DNA of 64,000 nt from Sclerurus mexicanus (lineage: Eukaryota; Chordata; Aves; Passeriformes; Furnariidae): assembly GCA_013396755.1 (NCBI GenBank), contig VWZF01005474.1, positions 274,390-338,389 on the forward strand, in the 5' to 3' direction. Under the pieces are notes generated by a model. That model saw nothing but the letters and a program-made list of their open reading frames with translations, was not told the DNA's origin and made no database searches. The position numbers were made by a program, and so were the translations under genes. Shown piece by piece: positions 1 through 12,700 of the stretch. Position 1 is the stretch's first letter; each line of letters starts with the position of its first letter.

Positions 1-800
1 TGCAATTTTTGTCTGCACTTCTTTCCCTTCTTAAATATATTATCACAAAGGCATTACTATAATTCCTGTGGCAGGTCTGTCCTGGAACCAGCTGGCATTG
101 GCTTTGCAGGACATGGGGGAAGCTTCTAGCAGCTCTTAACAGAAGCCATCTGTAGCACCCCCGCTACCAAAACTTGGCCACAGAAACCCAATACAGACAT
201 TCTGTCACTGACTGCTCCAAGATATGTTACTCCCGTGGACTGCAGTCTTCGGAAGCTATACATGGATTCCAGCATGGACTCCTTGCAGAGTCAACAGGTC
301 CTGCCAAAATTCTTGCTTCTTCATGGACTCCTCTACCTGGGCCACAGCTCCTGCCAGTAGCCTTCTGCTTCATGGGCTTGGAGCAGACTGAAGCACTGTG
401 GGGTCCACCATGGGCTACAGGGGGACATCTTGCCTCACCATAGTCTTCACCACAGGCTGCAAGGGAATGTCTACTGAAGTTCCTGCAGCACCTCCTGTCT
501 CTCCTTTTTCACTTACCAGGGTGCCTGCAGAGCTGTTTCTCTCACGTATTTTCATTTCCCTCTCAAATGCTGCTGCACAGCAATTTTTTTAGCCATAAAT
601 AGATTTTTGACCTCACGGAGGTCATGCCAATGTCACTGATGGGCTCAGCTTTGGCCAGTTGCACTTCTGTACTGGAGCTGTCTGAAGCTGTCTCTGTCAG
701 AATTATGGGAGGCTTCCAGCAGCTGCTCACAGAAGTCATCCCCACAGCCCCCCTCTCCCAAAGACTTGCTATGAAACTACACATAAATACAACACATCAT
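1..800. repeat. Tandem-like repeat, about 580-590 bp period
   Basis: Two copies of the same segment lie in direct orientation. Positions 72-206 match 662-797, most clearly 121-150 against 711-740, an offset of 590 bases. The similarity extends left, so that the 'GCAATTTTT' near position 2 matches the one near 580, an offset of 578 after small indels. The window therefore contains one whole unit and part of a second, and the array or element probably continues to the left of position 1. The block is much richer in G+C than the sequence that follows. Short open frames at 174-443, 398-592 and 624-839 do not resemble a known protein and are probably accidental. It resembles an interspersed repeat of bird genomes that I remember only loosely, so I do not name it. 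An LTR with internal duplication or a macrosatellite remnant are alternatives. Confidence 0.6.
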
Positions 801-1826
801 GATAAGGCAAAAAACCTATTGCAATTAATTTGTATGTAGAGCCCTTATCGTCATATCACAGATTAGTCTTTTAAAAAGACATGCTTTTGCTTTACATGCA
901 CATGTTCACCAAAGTGATAACTAATTGAACCACAAATATGCTTGTGTTTTATGGTTTTTTTCCAAAATAAATTTTAATTTAATTTAATGATTTTTCTTGA
1001 CTTTATGGAATAAGTCTCATAATATCTTCTCTGGACTCTAGTTGGGCTGTCTAAAGACTCAGTACCTCTGGCATCTTCACATTAAAATAAATTCATACCA
1101 CAGCTTTTGCCAAAGTTAGCATTTAATATTCCAGGGTCTCAGCTTGTACAATATGTCAAGAGAGGGAAGAGCCACTTGCTACAGTTGGAGCTGTGACAGC
1201 AGTGTCTGGAAGCTTTAGCTGTAACTGCAGCAGGAGGCTCTGGAATCTTCAACTGCAGAGTGAAATCAGTGCACATCTTAGTACACATCTCAGAATATAA
1301 ACCAGTACAGTAACACCACTTTTGGAGAGTTCTTTAGAATTTCATTGCATTGAAATTATCAACAAATTGTTGGATATTATCTAATTCAAGACTAAATTTT
1401 AATTTTTTACATATTGGAACCCCCTTGCTTTGGACAGCAGTCTACTGAAATGAGTGTAAAAAAAAAAGATGGAAATTCAATTTTCCCTCAACTTTTATTC
1501 TAGGGTATTTGACTTGTTCTCTGAGAACTGATGTATAAATGCTCCTTATTTATTTTTAACTCTGTTTTGTAATATCTAAAATATGCTATTACAGTCTATT
1601 GATATGACTACTACCTAGGATGTCAGCAAAAGTAAACAATAACAAGGAACAAGCACTGAACACAGCACACAATGACCTTAGGTCTAATTAATGCCATGTT
1701 GTCAAAATTAGGAACAAACTGGCCTTGAGATAATGATGACTAAATACATTGAGAACCTCATCCTTTAACTAGCAAATCTCAGCACCTGCCACGGGGAATA
1801 TTAGACCAATTTACATCATGTTTACC

Positions 1827-1845
1827 TGACCACTGGGTGGCACTA
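1827..1845 (+). promoter_or_regulatory. Candidate CTCF binding site
   Basis: The 19 bases read TGACCACTGGGTGGCACTA. Against the vertebrate CTCF core CCASYAGRKGGCR the match is 12 of 13, with G in place of the central A. Flanking positions also agree with the longer consensus. This is a motif match by eye only; single matches of this quality occur by chance in large genomes, so binding is not shown. Confidence 0.3.
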
Positions 1846-3840
1846 TTAATTCACTTTTACCTTTCAGCATTAATGTTTGTTGTTTGTTTCTTTAATAATA
1901 ATAAATTGTTCTTTAAGGAAGCTGTTAAGGCCAAGTAAGTCACCTTAGAAAGAGACTAAATCTGTAGTGAAAATCTTCATCGGGACATTTGAACATCATG
2001 TCTGCATGACAGTTCACAGTGTAGTCAGCAATGCTTTAACACACCAGTCAGTTCTATATATAGCATTTACCATATGACATCTACAGTCAGTGCCCCATAT
2101 GGTTCAAGGGATGCAGTCAACATTTACTATTACATTTATTGTAAATCACTCTCACAAGAAAAGAGTTTTTTTGCTGTTGTTTTATAGGGCTTTTGTAGAC
2201 TTTAGTATGTAAGTGAACATAAAGTAATATTGAGACTAACAATTAAGAAACAGTGCAGAAAAATATAAAGTGAATTTGTATACCATACAGAGAACATCCT
2301 TCCTCTACAAAATTCATGCATTTGAGTTATGACAAGGCTCTCAATTCAAAGAACTAGTGGAAAAAAGGAAGGATACAAAACCATGCCTCACTCCTTTGGC
2401 TTTGCTCTCAGCACATTTAAAAAGGAATTATTAATCTTATTAGTAGTGTTCAAAATAAAACAATACCAGACATAATCTTCTTCCTTTGTCCATAGAAACT
2501 TCCGAAACAAGAGATTTTGCTTAACTGTTTGGAGATGAGGAAGTAAGGGCAACCTCTGTATAAGGCATTTCCTCTGTACAAAATAGTTTCTTGTATATCA
2601 AATGATTTTGAGAAGACTCGTAAGTTGCTTCAGTGGACTTACAATTGCCCTTTATGGATTGTTGTAAGCGCAGTGTCCTGCAGATACATTTTACAACATT
2701 ATATTAAGTTTCTGCATGATATTTTGTGACGGATTGGAAATAATAGTAGCTGTTCTATTTAAGGAAAATAACTAAGATAAAGAAGAAATGTCTTAATTAG
2801 TTCAAGATGTATGAATGTAGCAATTCCTGTTGCTGTTTATGTGCATTGCAAGGATATTCTTTTTGGTAAAAAAATTATTGTATTCTGGGAACTGTCAGTA
2901 ATATCTTGGCTTTTGTTGTCAAATACATTTAAGCAAGCTTCTATGGTGTGTGATCCTCTTTCACAATGGCATCTGAGCATGGAGAAGTTGTTTTCTGGGA
3001 CTATTTCATTATTATTATCAAGAAGGATATAGCTTCTTGGAAGAGAATATTCAAGAAAAAAATGCACTACAATGTTATTATTCCTTTTAATTTATTTTTT
3101 TCACAATGTCAACTTTGTTATAAATAACAACTTTGAATTTAACAATCAGACAATAATTTTAAAATACAACCAATGATCCATCTAAAGCAGAAGTTTACAG
3201 CCCAAAAATTCTGTCCAGTTTGTATTGAATTATAGACATCTTTTACAAACAGTAATATTTTAGGATGTTCTGCGCTAAAAGTTCTCAGTCCACTTATCAC
3301 AGCAGATGCTCTCACACAGAAGTGTTTTCAAGTATGTGATGCTTTTATATTTTCTGGAAGAAAACATCTTCAAAAGCATGCTGTGCTAACCCAAAAATAG
3401 TTCTAAAATATTTCTTATATAATATCTTCAACAAAGGACAAACCAGGACTAAATTCTTCAGCCTGTCTGTGTACCTACTTGTACCAGTCAGCTAAGTATT
3501 AGCTTACCATGTTACACATGTACCTCTCAAAGCAATATGTTTACAAAACAAACTGTTGAACAAAATGTTCTTTGCAATAAAAAATGTCTTCTCACTTGTA
3601 GCTAATATCCAGTATCTTATAGAAACCAAGAAAACATTGATAATATTCACCAAAGCAATCCCTGTGCATACGTGCTTAATAGTTTATATAAATGTAGGAA
3701 AAATAACTTACTAAAAGTAATAGCAGCACAATGTCAAATCAGGGTTAGGGCTTTTTATTTTGACACCTGGAATTCTGAAAAAATCAGGTGATTGGAATCT
3801 GCCTCAGATGCTGTACAGCTTTAAAAATACCAGTGCAAAG

Positions 3841-3880
3841 CAATATATCTAATACTATTGCAATATTTCTAATACTATTG
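3841..3880. repeat. 20-bp tandem duplication
   Basis: Two adjacent 20-base copies, CAATATATCTAATACTATTG and CAATATTTCTAATACTATTG, differ at one position. This is a recent local duplication with no coding context. Confidence 0.9.
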
Positions 3881-5062
3881 CAGTTAGTGAAACCAGCAAA
3901 ATAGCTGATCCTGTAAACTATATATTAGTTTAATTCTGAAAGAGTTTGTGTGATTTCAGTGTTTTGTCATAAGCATAAAGTTGTTTCTCTTGAGTAAAGG
4001 GATCATGTTTTCTCAGCCTTTCACTTTGAAAAATATTCACACAACTTTGAATTCACATTTGAATAGTGTGGATCACATGCATTTTTAGAATAACTTGTTT
4101 CTCCTGCTATGACTGTTCTAGTTATAAACTCTTTAAGGCTGAGAATACTTCTTACTATGTGTATATATAAGGTATTTATATATTATTATCTGAATGGATG
4201 AGCAACACAGAGAGTCATTTGAATTTAAAAACTGAAAAAAATACATATATGTGAAACATAAGTAATATATGACTGTGTACATGTAGTATTAAACTTTACA
4301 TCCCTTTATCAATTGACACAGATACACATAAACATACACACATACAAATGATCTTCCCTTCCTTTGTGTTTAGTTTACTTTAGCAATCTTCTTATTTCCT
4401 GTATGTTATATCCTTATTTCCTGAATGTGACAAAGACATAAATATACAAATCATGCCAGAACACCTACATATCAAAGCATGTAAAGTCATAATGAAATGA
4501 ATTTCTTATATCATACAAAGAAAAGGCCCTCCCTAATGACCCAGGAGCGCTTTAGGCCATTGAGATGTCACTGTACACTACATTATCAGATCTATGTTAT
4601 TCTAATAAGATGGTCCACTTGTAGTAGCCTATCAGCTAAAACTAAGACATTAGGTTGAATGAAGCAGCAATGTGAAGTTATTAGTGTAAGAATAATTAGC
4701 AGCTGGCAGGTATCCAGTGTCATTACCAAGACACTGCTGTAGGGCAAATGCAACAACTGCCTGTTTTCCGCAGTGCCACAAATATGGATCTGTCTTAGCT
4801 CTAACTGGTTTTATTTTTAGCTTACATTTGTTTCCTAATATCTTCAGGTTTTCAGAGCTGTTCTTGAACTTGGACTTTTTCAGCTTTCAGTTATTTAATC
4901 CAAATTCTAATTGAATTGCTTTTTAAAGCTCATGAAATATAACTTTTTCAATGACAGGAGCTGTGTTTTTGATTGTATTGGGTTTTCATTTTGTTTGTAT
5001 ATGTAGCTTCTCAGTGTTCTGTTTACTTCTGCATTCTTAACATTATCCGGTTATTAAATGTC

Positions 5063-5098
5063 TATATTTATTTATTTATTTATTTATTTATTTATTTT
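5063..5098. repeat. (TTTA)n microsatellite
   Basis: About eight uninterrupted TTTA units end in a short T run followed by AA. Such a repeat is likely to be polymorphic in length. Its reverse complement (TAAA)n is typical of poly-A-derived microsatellites, but no retroelement body was recognised beside it. Confidence 0.92.
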
Positions 5099-5243
5099 AA
5101 AGCAAACCCCACACTGGCTAAGGAGACTTTTAAATTTTTCAGCTCTTCACAGTTTTCTTGCTGAATATGTCTGCTAAGAGAGAGATACTAAAAAGGAAAA
5201 GTACTATCTTAAAACTGACTAACAAGGAGACTGATTTTGATTC

Positions 5244-5269
5244 AGCATGTTCTTAAAGCATGTTCTTAA
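5244..5269. repeat. 13-bp perfect tandem duplication
   Basis: AGCATGTTCTTAA is repeated twice without interruption. It is a small slippage-type duplication inside unique sequence. Confidence 0.9.
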
Positions 5270-6848
5270 ATGCCCATGCTTCCAAGTTGAAACTAGATCT
5301 AGACTGAGATCATTGCAGTCCTTGTGTGGTATGTGCATTCATTTTGTAGATGGGGAAGAAGAGTAACAGAGTATTCTCAGGTCTACTTCTTATAATGGAA
5401 GTTAGCTACATCTGAGATAAATGCAGGGACTTGTCGGTAACAAAATGCTCTCATCTTCATCACCCAAGAGAAACAATACTACACCTAGAAACTGCAGGCA
5501 GCCTGTCAACTCCTGAATGCTGTCAGAGAACACGGAAAACAGGCAGAAAGCTTGAGGTTAGTTTGCAAATCTCTTAAAAGCTTAAAGTGATGGAAGGGCC
5601 ACATCTTAGAGCTGTATTTTATTGAAGCAAGGCTAACTTTAGTAATTTTTGAGCCAAACTATGTAACTGATTTTATGAATATTTTTTTAAAGGTCTCTTG
5701 AGAAAGTATTAAAAAATACAGTTAATTTTAATAGTGCCAGAGAATGCTCCTGGGTATAGAACTTAAGTATGCCATAGCACTTAACTGTAACAATGTTCCT
5801 TTGAAATGTTTGTGGCCCAGGCCAACATTCAGTCTCCCAGGCAATTCTTGAGCAAGGTTTGGGAATTAACAGAGGCCATTGAGTACTTGCAAAAGGCAGT
5901 TTGGAATTGTTGATCCTGTTTTGGAAACTAAGGAGACAAAAGTACTGACAAGGTCTATTCTGTACCAGTTGGCTTCACTTCCAGAGAAATACACAAGAAT
6001 TTTCTGGTGTCAGCATAGCCACTGATCCTGTGAAAAGCATTCTGGTAGCTGTCAGGTCACAAAGTATTCATAAGAAAGAAAAAAGATAAGATGTCAGCAT
6101 ATTAAAAGTTAGCTTTGTGGTACAGTAGTGATTGGATTGCTAAACTGAAGCTAATACTTTGTGTTTATCCAAGAGAGAAAGCCCATATGTTGGAATGTCA
6201 TATCCCTGTTTTGACCGGGAGTATGCTATTAAATTTAGAGGACCCAGCTGCTGCATATTCAGTACATCAAAGGCCTGGGGTTGTCCCTAGAGTCACCCTG
6301 ATTTTGTTTGCTCTTAAACAAGAATTTGTGGTACTACTTGAAGTTCACAATAGTTCATTTTTGACTCTTTGACTATCTCATAAGAAAACTATTTCTGAAT
6401 AAGAAGATAGCTTAACTCTTAATATTGTAATAATGAAAGTGATTGAAGTATGGTATAGATTTCAATTCAAATAGATAGTTAAGCTAACAAAAACAGTCTT
6501 CCAAAACTGAACGGAGATAATACTGTACTAATTTACCCTTGACAGTACTTGATTGTGTTTACAGCATCAATACCTATTTTCTACAAGTTACACTGAACTT
6601 CTTTTTTTTCTGTGCTTTGCCTGATTCAGGGTATTTAAGAAACCAAGGAAACAGATAATGGCAGAGAGGCATAAAGATGACATTTCTTCTAGTTCTGCTC
6701 ATGAAGAGTGCTAAATGCTGTAAGAGAAGAGAGGAAACTTTTATTTGCAGTCCAAACTCTAAATCTAGAAGTTCAGAGGCTGTGCCAGATCTCAGCATTC
6801 ATGGCACATGGTCTACAAGGATAGTTCTGTGGTAAGGCTGTGTATTTC

Positions 6849-6955
6849 TTAATGTATATAAATGCATATATAAGCATTTGTATGCATATATGTACATATT
6901 TACACACATACAAATGTATGCATATATGTATATGTGTATAGATAAGGTGTGTATG
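6849..6955. repeat. Degenerate TA/TG/CA-rich simple repeat
   Basis: A run of alternating pyrimidine-purine steps (TATA, TGTA, CATA, CACA). It includes two exact copies of TGTATGCATATATGTA at 6879-6894 and 6915-6930. Alternating sequence of this kind can form unusual helical structures and evolves quickly. Overlapping minus-strand open frames are low-complexity artefacts of the repeat. Confidence 0.85.
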
Positions 6956-7279
6956 TTGTAGACAAGCTGGTAGATATACACTGACCATGTACAGAGTAAA
7001 TAACTTTTTTTAGCAAATCCTTAGATCTTGCTAAACAACTTCTGTCTATGGGGTATTGCAAAAGTCAGTGTATCTAAGGCATCTGTTTGATAGAGAAATT
7101 AATTTTATTTGGTAACAAAATGGAAGTGGCATTGCGACCTAGAGGTTTGAATAAAAAAATGTTTGGTTTCCATTCTGTAGAATTTTTTTCTATCTACAAC
7201 TTTGAACCAATAATATTTGTCAAAAGGCTCCTATGACTAATGTAAGTATCCTAAGTGTAAATTAAGCAAGCTTTACCAC

Positions 7280-8802
7280 CCACTTGGTGGGGGGAAAGAA
7301 AAAAAAAGAAAAAGAAAAATATAACAGCAATGTTTCTCAAAAAAGTAAGATTTTCTATGATCTTTTAAATTGTTTTGTTTTGTTTTTCATTATTATATCC
7401 AGGAAAGGTCTCAAGATTTATTTATTTTTTTTAAAAATTTGTATTTAGTTCAATTACAACACTTACAAAACTCCCTTTTCATCCTTTTCACATTCCTCTC
7501 TGGAGTAGCAATCAGGAACTTATGGCTTAGAATCAAGAGCAAAGTGCAGACAAATGAGTGATACCAGGGCTTAAACCAAAGTCTTGGTGAACAGATTGTC
7601 TAACAGACTGGAGTAATAATCTTCAGAGTCACCATGCTGGCTTGAAGATTGCTTTGATTATTATGGTGATTTGGCAGCAGTTCTTAAATTGGAATTTGGG
7701 CTTCAAAACCCAGATGTACTACCTGAGCCTAATTGAATTCTCTTGGATGGAGTGTACAAACAGCAGAAGAAATTCTTCTGGTTAAAATTGAAGTCAAGAT
7801 AGCAACATGACTAGTCTAGCATCAGAACTTGTTTCACTGGGAAAAAACCCCACAACTGCACAGCTGTTTAATTCCACAAGACTAAATAACAAATCAACTA
7901 GTTAATTTACATGGAATTATATGTATTATAAAATGATATTGATTTATATTTATGATTCAAAGGGTGTTAATTTCTATAAAATCTCAGTATTAGAATATTG
8001 AGAAATGGGAAGCTGATTAGTGGAGAAATTAGTATGAGTGAGGTATACAAGCACTGAGCGGTAAACCTGAGGCACCATAAAAAAAAAAAAAAAGACACAA
8101 TTAAAGGTCTCTGGAGCTTCAGGTTCTCACCTTTGTAAGAGTAACATAGTGAATATCCGAGTTTTCCCAGTAGATAAAATTAGTCCAGTAAGATAAACAA
8201 TGTTTATGTTCTTACTATCTTTTAAAAATTCATATGGAGGTTTATGGGCCATGTGGGCATCATGAAGGTCAGGAGGACTTGAAAACAGCAATTTGTGTGC
8301 AAAGTGTTCTTATACTGAAACAAAATAGAAAGATCTTGTTGGTCCCATCTTCATTTTTCATAGGAAGTGTTGACATGGGTATAATAGCCTTGGCATAATC
8401 AGTCAAAACATACCGTAACCTGATCTGAAGATACATGAAAATAGTTTACCATGGAATTGTTAAAAGTACTGAAAGTATAGTTCACTGACAATATAATAAT
8501 GGCTAAAAAGAAAAACAGAAAATGACAGACAACAATTCAGGCATACATTGATATTTTTGTGACTTTTAAACATATTCTGCTCTTGTAGTTGGAAATTTGA
8601 AGGGAAAAAGATATTTCTTTTTTCCTCCTGTAACCCTGAAGTGAAAGGAAAGGGTGTGTTAATCCAGGCAGGTGGCCTACACTTCCTAGTTATTGTGCAT
8701 AATCCCTTGTACAGAAAGCAATAATCATGCAGTAAATGGCCTATCACAAAAAAGTTGCAGTTAGAATTAGAAAAAAAGTATCCTCTACTACCACTTGGTG
8801 GG
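7280..8802. other. Two copies of CCACTTGGTGGG
   Basis: The near-palindromic 12-base word CCACTTGGTGGG occurs at 7280-7291 and again at 8791-8802. The first copy is preceded by an extra C, giving an arm-matched CCCAC-TTG-GTGGG. It is a GC-rich word in AT-rich surroundings. It contains the E-box-like core CACTTG and resembles part of a CTCF core but lacks the essential GGC. No function is assigned. Confidence 0.3.
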
Positions 8803-9576
8803 AAATATCTTCTTAGCTGTACACCACTGTGTGCCATGCTAAAACCATGATGACACATCAGATAGGCTGGCAATTAAGCACAAAGACCTTGCCATTTTAT
8901 GTAAATACTATTAATTTAAGCTGCATTAGGAAGTGCCTACTGGCTAAATATGCTGTATGGTAGGCTTGGATGAAAGTGGCTTTGCTTAACAATTCACTGG
9001 CTCTGAACCAGATAAGAGTGTGGCTTTATTGTAGATGAGCATAAGTGTACATATTTGTTCTTAATAACAGTGTTAGTCTGATAATGAAGAAAAATGCAAA
9101 TTTATAATACTGAAATTGCTAAGTGAATTCTTCATCAGGGTGCTATCTTTAAATACATGCCTTCCATCTCAGTATAAAGGAACCATGAATCTAACTAGAT
9201 GGCAATGTTATTCCTGTTATTACAGGAAGAATCAAAAGTATTGTATGTACTGACAGTGATGAATAGACATAATCCACCATTGAAGAAAACGAGGTAATAT
9301 GTAATCATCTCCTGTGAAAAAAACACAACTTATAACAAGAAGTTTGCATTTTTTCCTAACACCTTTTCCAAAACAAGTGGTTGAAAAGTGGATGTGAATA
9401 AGAAAAATAACACATTTTGGAGTCTGTATTAACTGCTATGAATGGGAGAAAATGTTACAGGATTAAACTAAGATATGTGAAACATTCAAATATTGTGAAG
9501 TTAAGTTTCAAATACATGGAAACATGCATACTTTTTAAGGTAGAAAAAAGTTTTAGATTAAATATAAGGGCTGAAT

Positions 9577-9735
9577 ATCACACAATCACAAAATGTACTG
9601 AGTTGGAAGGGATCCATAAGGACCATTAAGTCCAACTCAGCCCTGCACAGGACTATCCCCAAGAGTCACATCATGTGCCAAAGAGTATCATCCAAAGACC
9701 TCTTGAACTCTGTAAGGCTTGTTGCTGTGACCATT
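9577..9735 (-). mobile_element. CR1 LINE fragment, 3' end
   Basis: Read on the plus strand, the fragment starts with a decayed form of the inverted CR1 tail (ATCACACAATCACAAAATG). It continues with 'GAGTTGGAAGGGATCC..' and '..AAGTCCAACTCAGCCCTGCACAGG', diagnostic of the non-LTR retrotransposon CR1 in reverse orientation. It is truncated at its 5' end around 9735, just after the segment matching the end of ORF2. The wording matches the subfamily of the copy at 49.8-50.47 kb. At roughly 160 bp it is a dead relic. Confidence 0.93.
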
Positions 9736-12700
9736 ATCTTTTCTTATAAGCAGTACAAAATGAGTAGTAATTCCATTGAAGGTAGTGAAACTATCAAGAA
9801 AAACCCCCAGTACAAATAGGATCAGAATCACACCTATAGCATCTAAATTCATAAACCAACCTGTAAGCTTGCGTAACATATGACAGGGATAGGGACAATT
9901 TGGAGTCTGCCAGCACTGGTTGCCCAGGTACATGCAAAATAGCTAGATATTACTGCTCAAAGAGCATTTTCCACAGCTTAGCATATGGTTTAAGCTTTCC
10001 AAAGATTATATGCAGCATAACATACTGCTTTTTTTTTTTTTGGTGTGTTTTATTTTAATTTTCATTATAGAGCATGTATTCATATGAATATGTCTCTAAC
10101 TAACATAACCACATAAATCCTAACTTCTTTCTGGTCAGTGGCTTACCTGTTGTTTACATCAATGGCAACAGGACTGAACCATACAGTGCTTTACACGTGC
10201 AACATTGTTAGAACTAGCAAAGGCATTAGTGAGGATAAGAACATGTTGTTTGATTCTAGATGCTCGCTTTTCCTCAAGAAAACACAGTTAATCCTTTGCC
10301 AGGGAAAATATGTTATGAATGTATTTTTCTCAGTCTTGTGAATGTAAATCCCCATCCCTTCTTCTTTGGTTTATTCTAAATAACAGCCTGATTATTTTAT
10401 AAGAAATTACTTGAATATTCTTAGATTGCAATTTTATTTGAGTTGATTATTTTTTATCTGTATCTTTTGTAGTTTATCTCTTAATTAGACTATCAAAAGT
10501 TTGGTATATATGTCCATATTAGAAGTGTATAAATTAGGGATTATTCAAATAAATTTAAAAGGATAAAAAAACCGCAACCCTCTCATAATGTTACCATTTG
10601 GAAAAAAACTATTTTTAAATATACTGATTTTAATTTTTAAAATATATTTATTGTCCATAAAGGATCACAGGCATATTTGAAGGAGCAGAATAATACTCTC
10701 ATATTTAATCCTCACAGATTACAATCTTTATGGTTATTTTTACAGATAAGTTCTGAATTGAAAGCATCCTTCATGCTAGCTCACATAGCTAAAACTGCCT
10801 ATATTTTGTTCTGTTAATATTAGAGAAAGGAGTAGAATGTAAGAGTAAGGACTCTTTTGTCATGTTGCTGAAGGTGCTGTTTATTAAGAAAAGTTAAAAG
10901 ACCTAAACAAAGAATTTCTGCAAACTAGAGTAATTAAAATTTTTATTTATTTGTATTTTCATTTTCTTCCAAATTATGTCAAAAGCAGAATTTCCTAGGA
11001 TCGTGTCTCCACTGCTAAAAAAATCTTGTATAGAACCTTTAATTACACTTCTCAAAGACTGTCATTATAGTCCACCATAAACTCCTCGCACAACTAGATG
11101 AATCAGAGTATTCTGAGTGACGGATGGTATTCACCATTCATTTTTGCTCCCTTTTCTTTTTTTTTATAGATGAAAACTACAGAAAATAAATTCTAATGGA
11201 AAAAGTCTAGGAAAAGAAAATCTTGCCAGTTTTGCATCTGCATTAAAATCAGCTTAAGGGTCAGCACTGTATTCATATAAAATCAGTGGGAGACATGAGT
11301 AAGAAGAACTTGGACCTAAAAATACTTCTATTGACAATAGGACTGGATATTTTTCTAAAATTACATTCTTTTGACTCACTAGAATTTGCATTTTTGAATG
11401 TCTTATTCACTGACTAACTCCCTCAGTTATTACAGTTTTATTAGGAGAGAAAAAAAAAAGTTTAATTTCTCAACTATCTTTGGAGTTACTCAAAGCACCA
11501 CCTAACTTTTTTTTGCTATCTTCCTCTGACAGACCTGTTTCATCAGACTAATGAAACTCCTCCCTTAAAAATCTCTCTAAAGAACATAATTTTTAACCTG
11601 TACCTTGTAGATAGTTGTGAAACTGTTTTTTCCAAGGCAATCAGAATGATTATGAAAGCCTGAGCCTACACAACTTCTCTTAAATAATGCCCCTATTCTC
11701 TAAAGCTAGAAAACAGGAAACTGTTAAAAAATATATTTAAAAAATTAGAAGATCACTATAAGCTGTATTCTAGCTAAAGAATAGAAAACTGAACAAAGTC
11801 TTGTCACTAAAACTGGCTTTGTTCTTTTTAAGCTATGGGAAATTTGTGTTTAGCAATGACACAATCTATACTGCATGACAATCTGTTGTCCCTGTGTGGT
11901 GTAAATGCCAGACTGCCAAGAAGATGTCTGCAGAAAACAAATAAACAAAAGTACTTTATAGCAAAAATTAATGTAGAAGACCTCAAAGGAGCTTTCCCCA
12001 GAAGCTCTTGTAATGTTTACATCAGTAACTCTTAATTTCAGAACTGGGCAACTGATGAGACCAGCCATTGCTGACTCAGAATGCTGCATCTATTTGCTAA
12101 CATAATTTCTATATCCATATAGTGTTCTTCCTTGGTTTATTTTTCTTTGTTTTGCAAGAAAAGAGGATACTTTATCCAAAATAAATTATTTAAATGAAGC
12201 AATAATCATTAACTAAAGGAAAAAACCCCAAAGCATTACTTTCCATTCTAACATGAGCACCATCACTGTTGTATCTCAATTACTGTCTGGAGATAGCAGT
12301 TACGACTGCCTGCAGGTCTTCAAGCTCAGTTATGAGTGTAACTCAATCTATGGTGTTTCCAGATTGGTGAATTGCACCTTGAGACATTGTTCGATATTAT
12401 GCACTCTGGGATTTCCTAGTCATACAGATGACTGTGGTAATCATAATGAAAGTTACAGAGAAATATCTTTTGAATGTTTTTATCATTTCTACCAGGGAAG
12501 AAATTACAGCAGTGGTATAAGATAATAAACCTGAAAGATGGATAGAGACCTGTTTTTTATCATAAAAATATATTTTAAAAAAAGCACCTGAAACTAGGAT
12601 GAAACAATATAAATGTTTCTAAGTTCAGTGAAGAAGAGGAAGGCATACATTCACTGCAATTAAGTAAGAGTAATGTTTGACACATCACCCATTCAAATAT

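Larger units (their letters stand above)
801..9576. other. Non-coding AT-rich stretch
   Basis: No exon, RNA gene or transposon was recognised. Most of the sequence is unique and rich in poly-A and poly-T runs. It holds a CTCF-like motif, a TTTA microsatellite, an AT/GT-rich repeat, two small tandem duplications and twin 12-base words, listed separately. The longest open frame is 8460-8873 on the minus strand (137 codons). It has no recognisable domain, and about one frame of that length is expected by chance in 64 kb of this composition. Confidence 0.7.

Noticed and set aside
8460..8873. 137-codon minus-strand open frame
   Set aside because: No recognisable domain or repeat; roughly one frame of this length is expected by chance in 64 kb of such AT-rich sequence.
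9905..9932. GCACTGGTTGCCCAGG, similar to the CR1 ORF2 end segment
   Set aside because: No neighbouring CR1 segments in the expected order on that strand; an isolated word match only.
12253..12525. 90-codon open frame with many Cys and Ser
   Set aside because: No known domain, no repeat spacing of cysteines, and no splice or promoter support.
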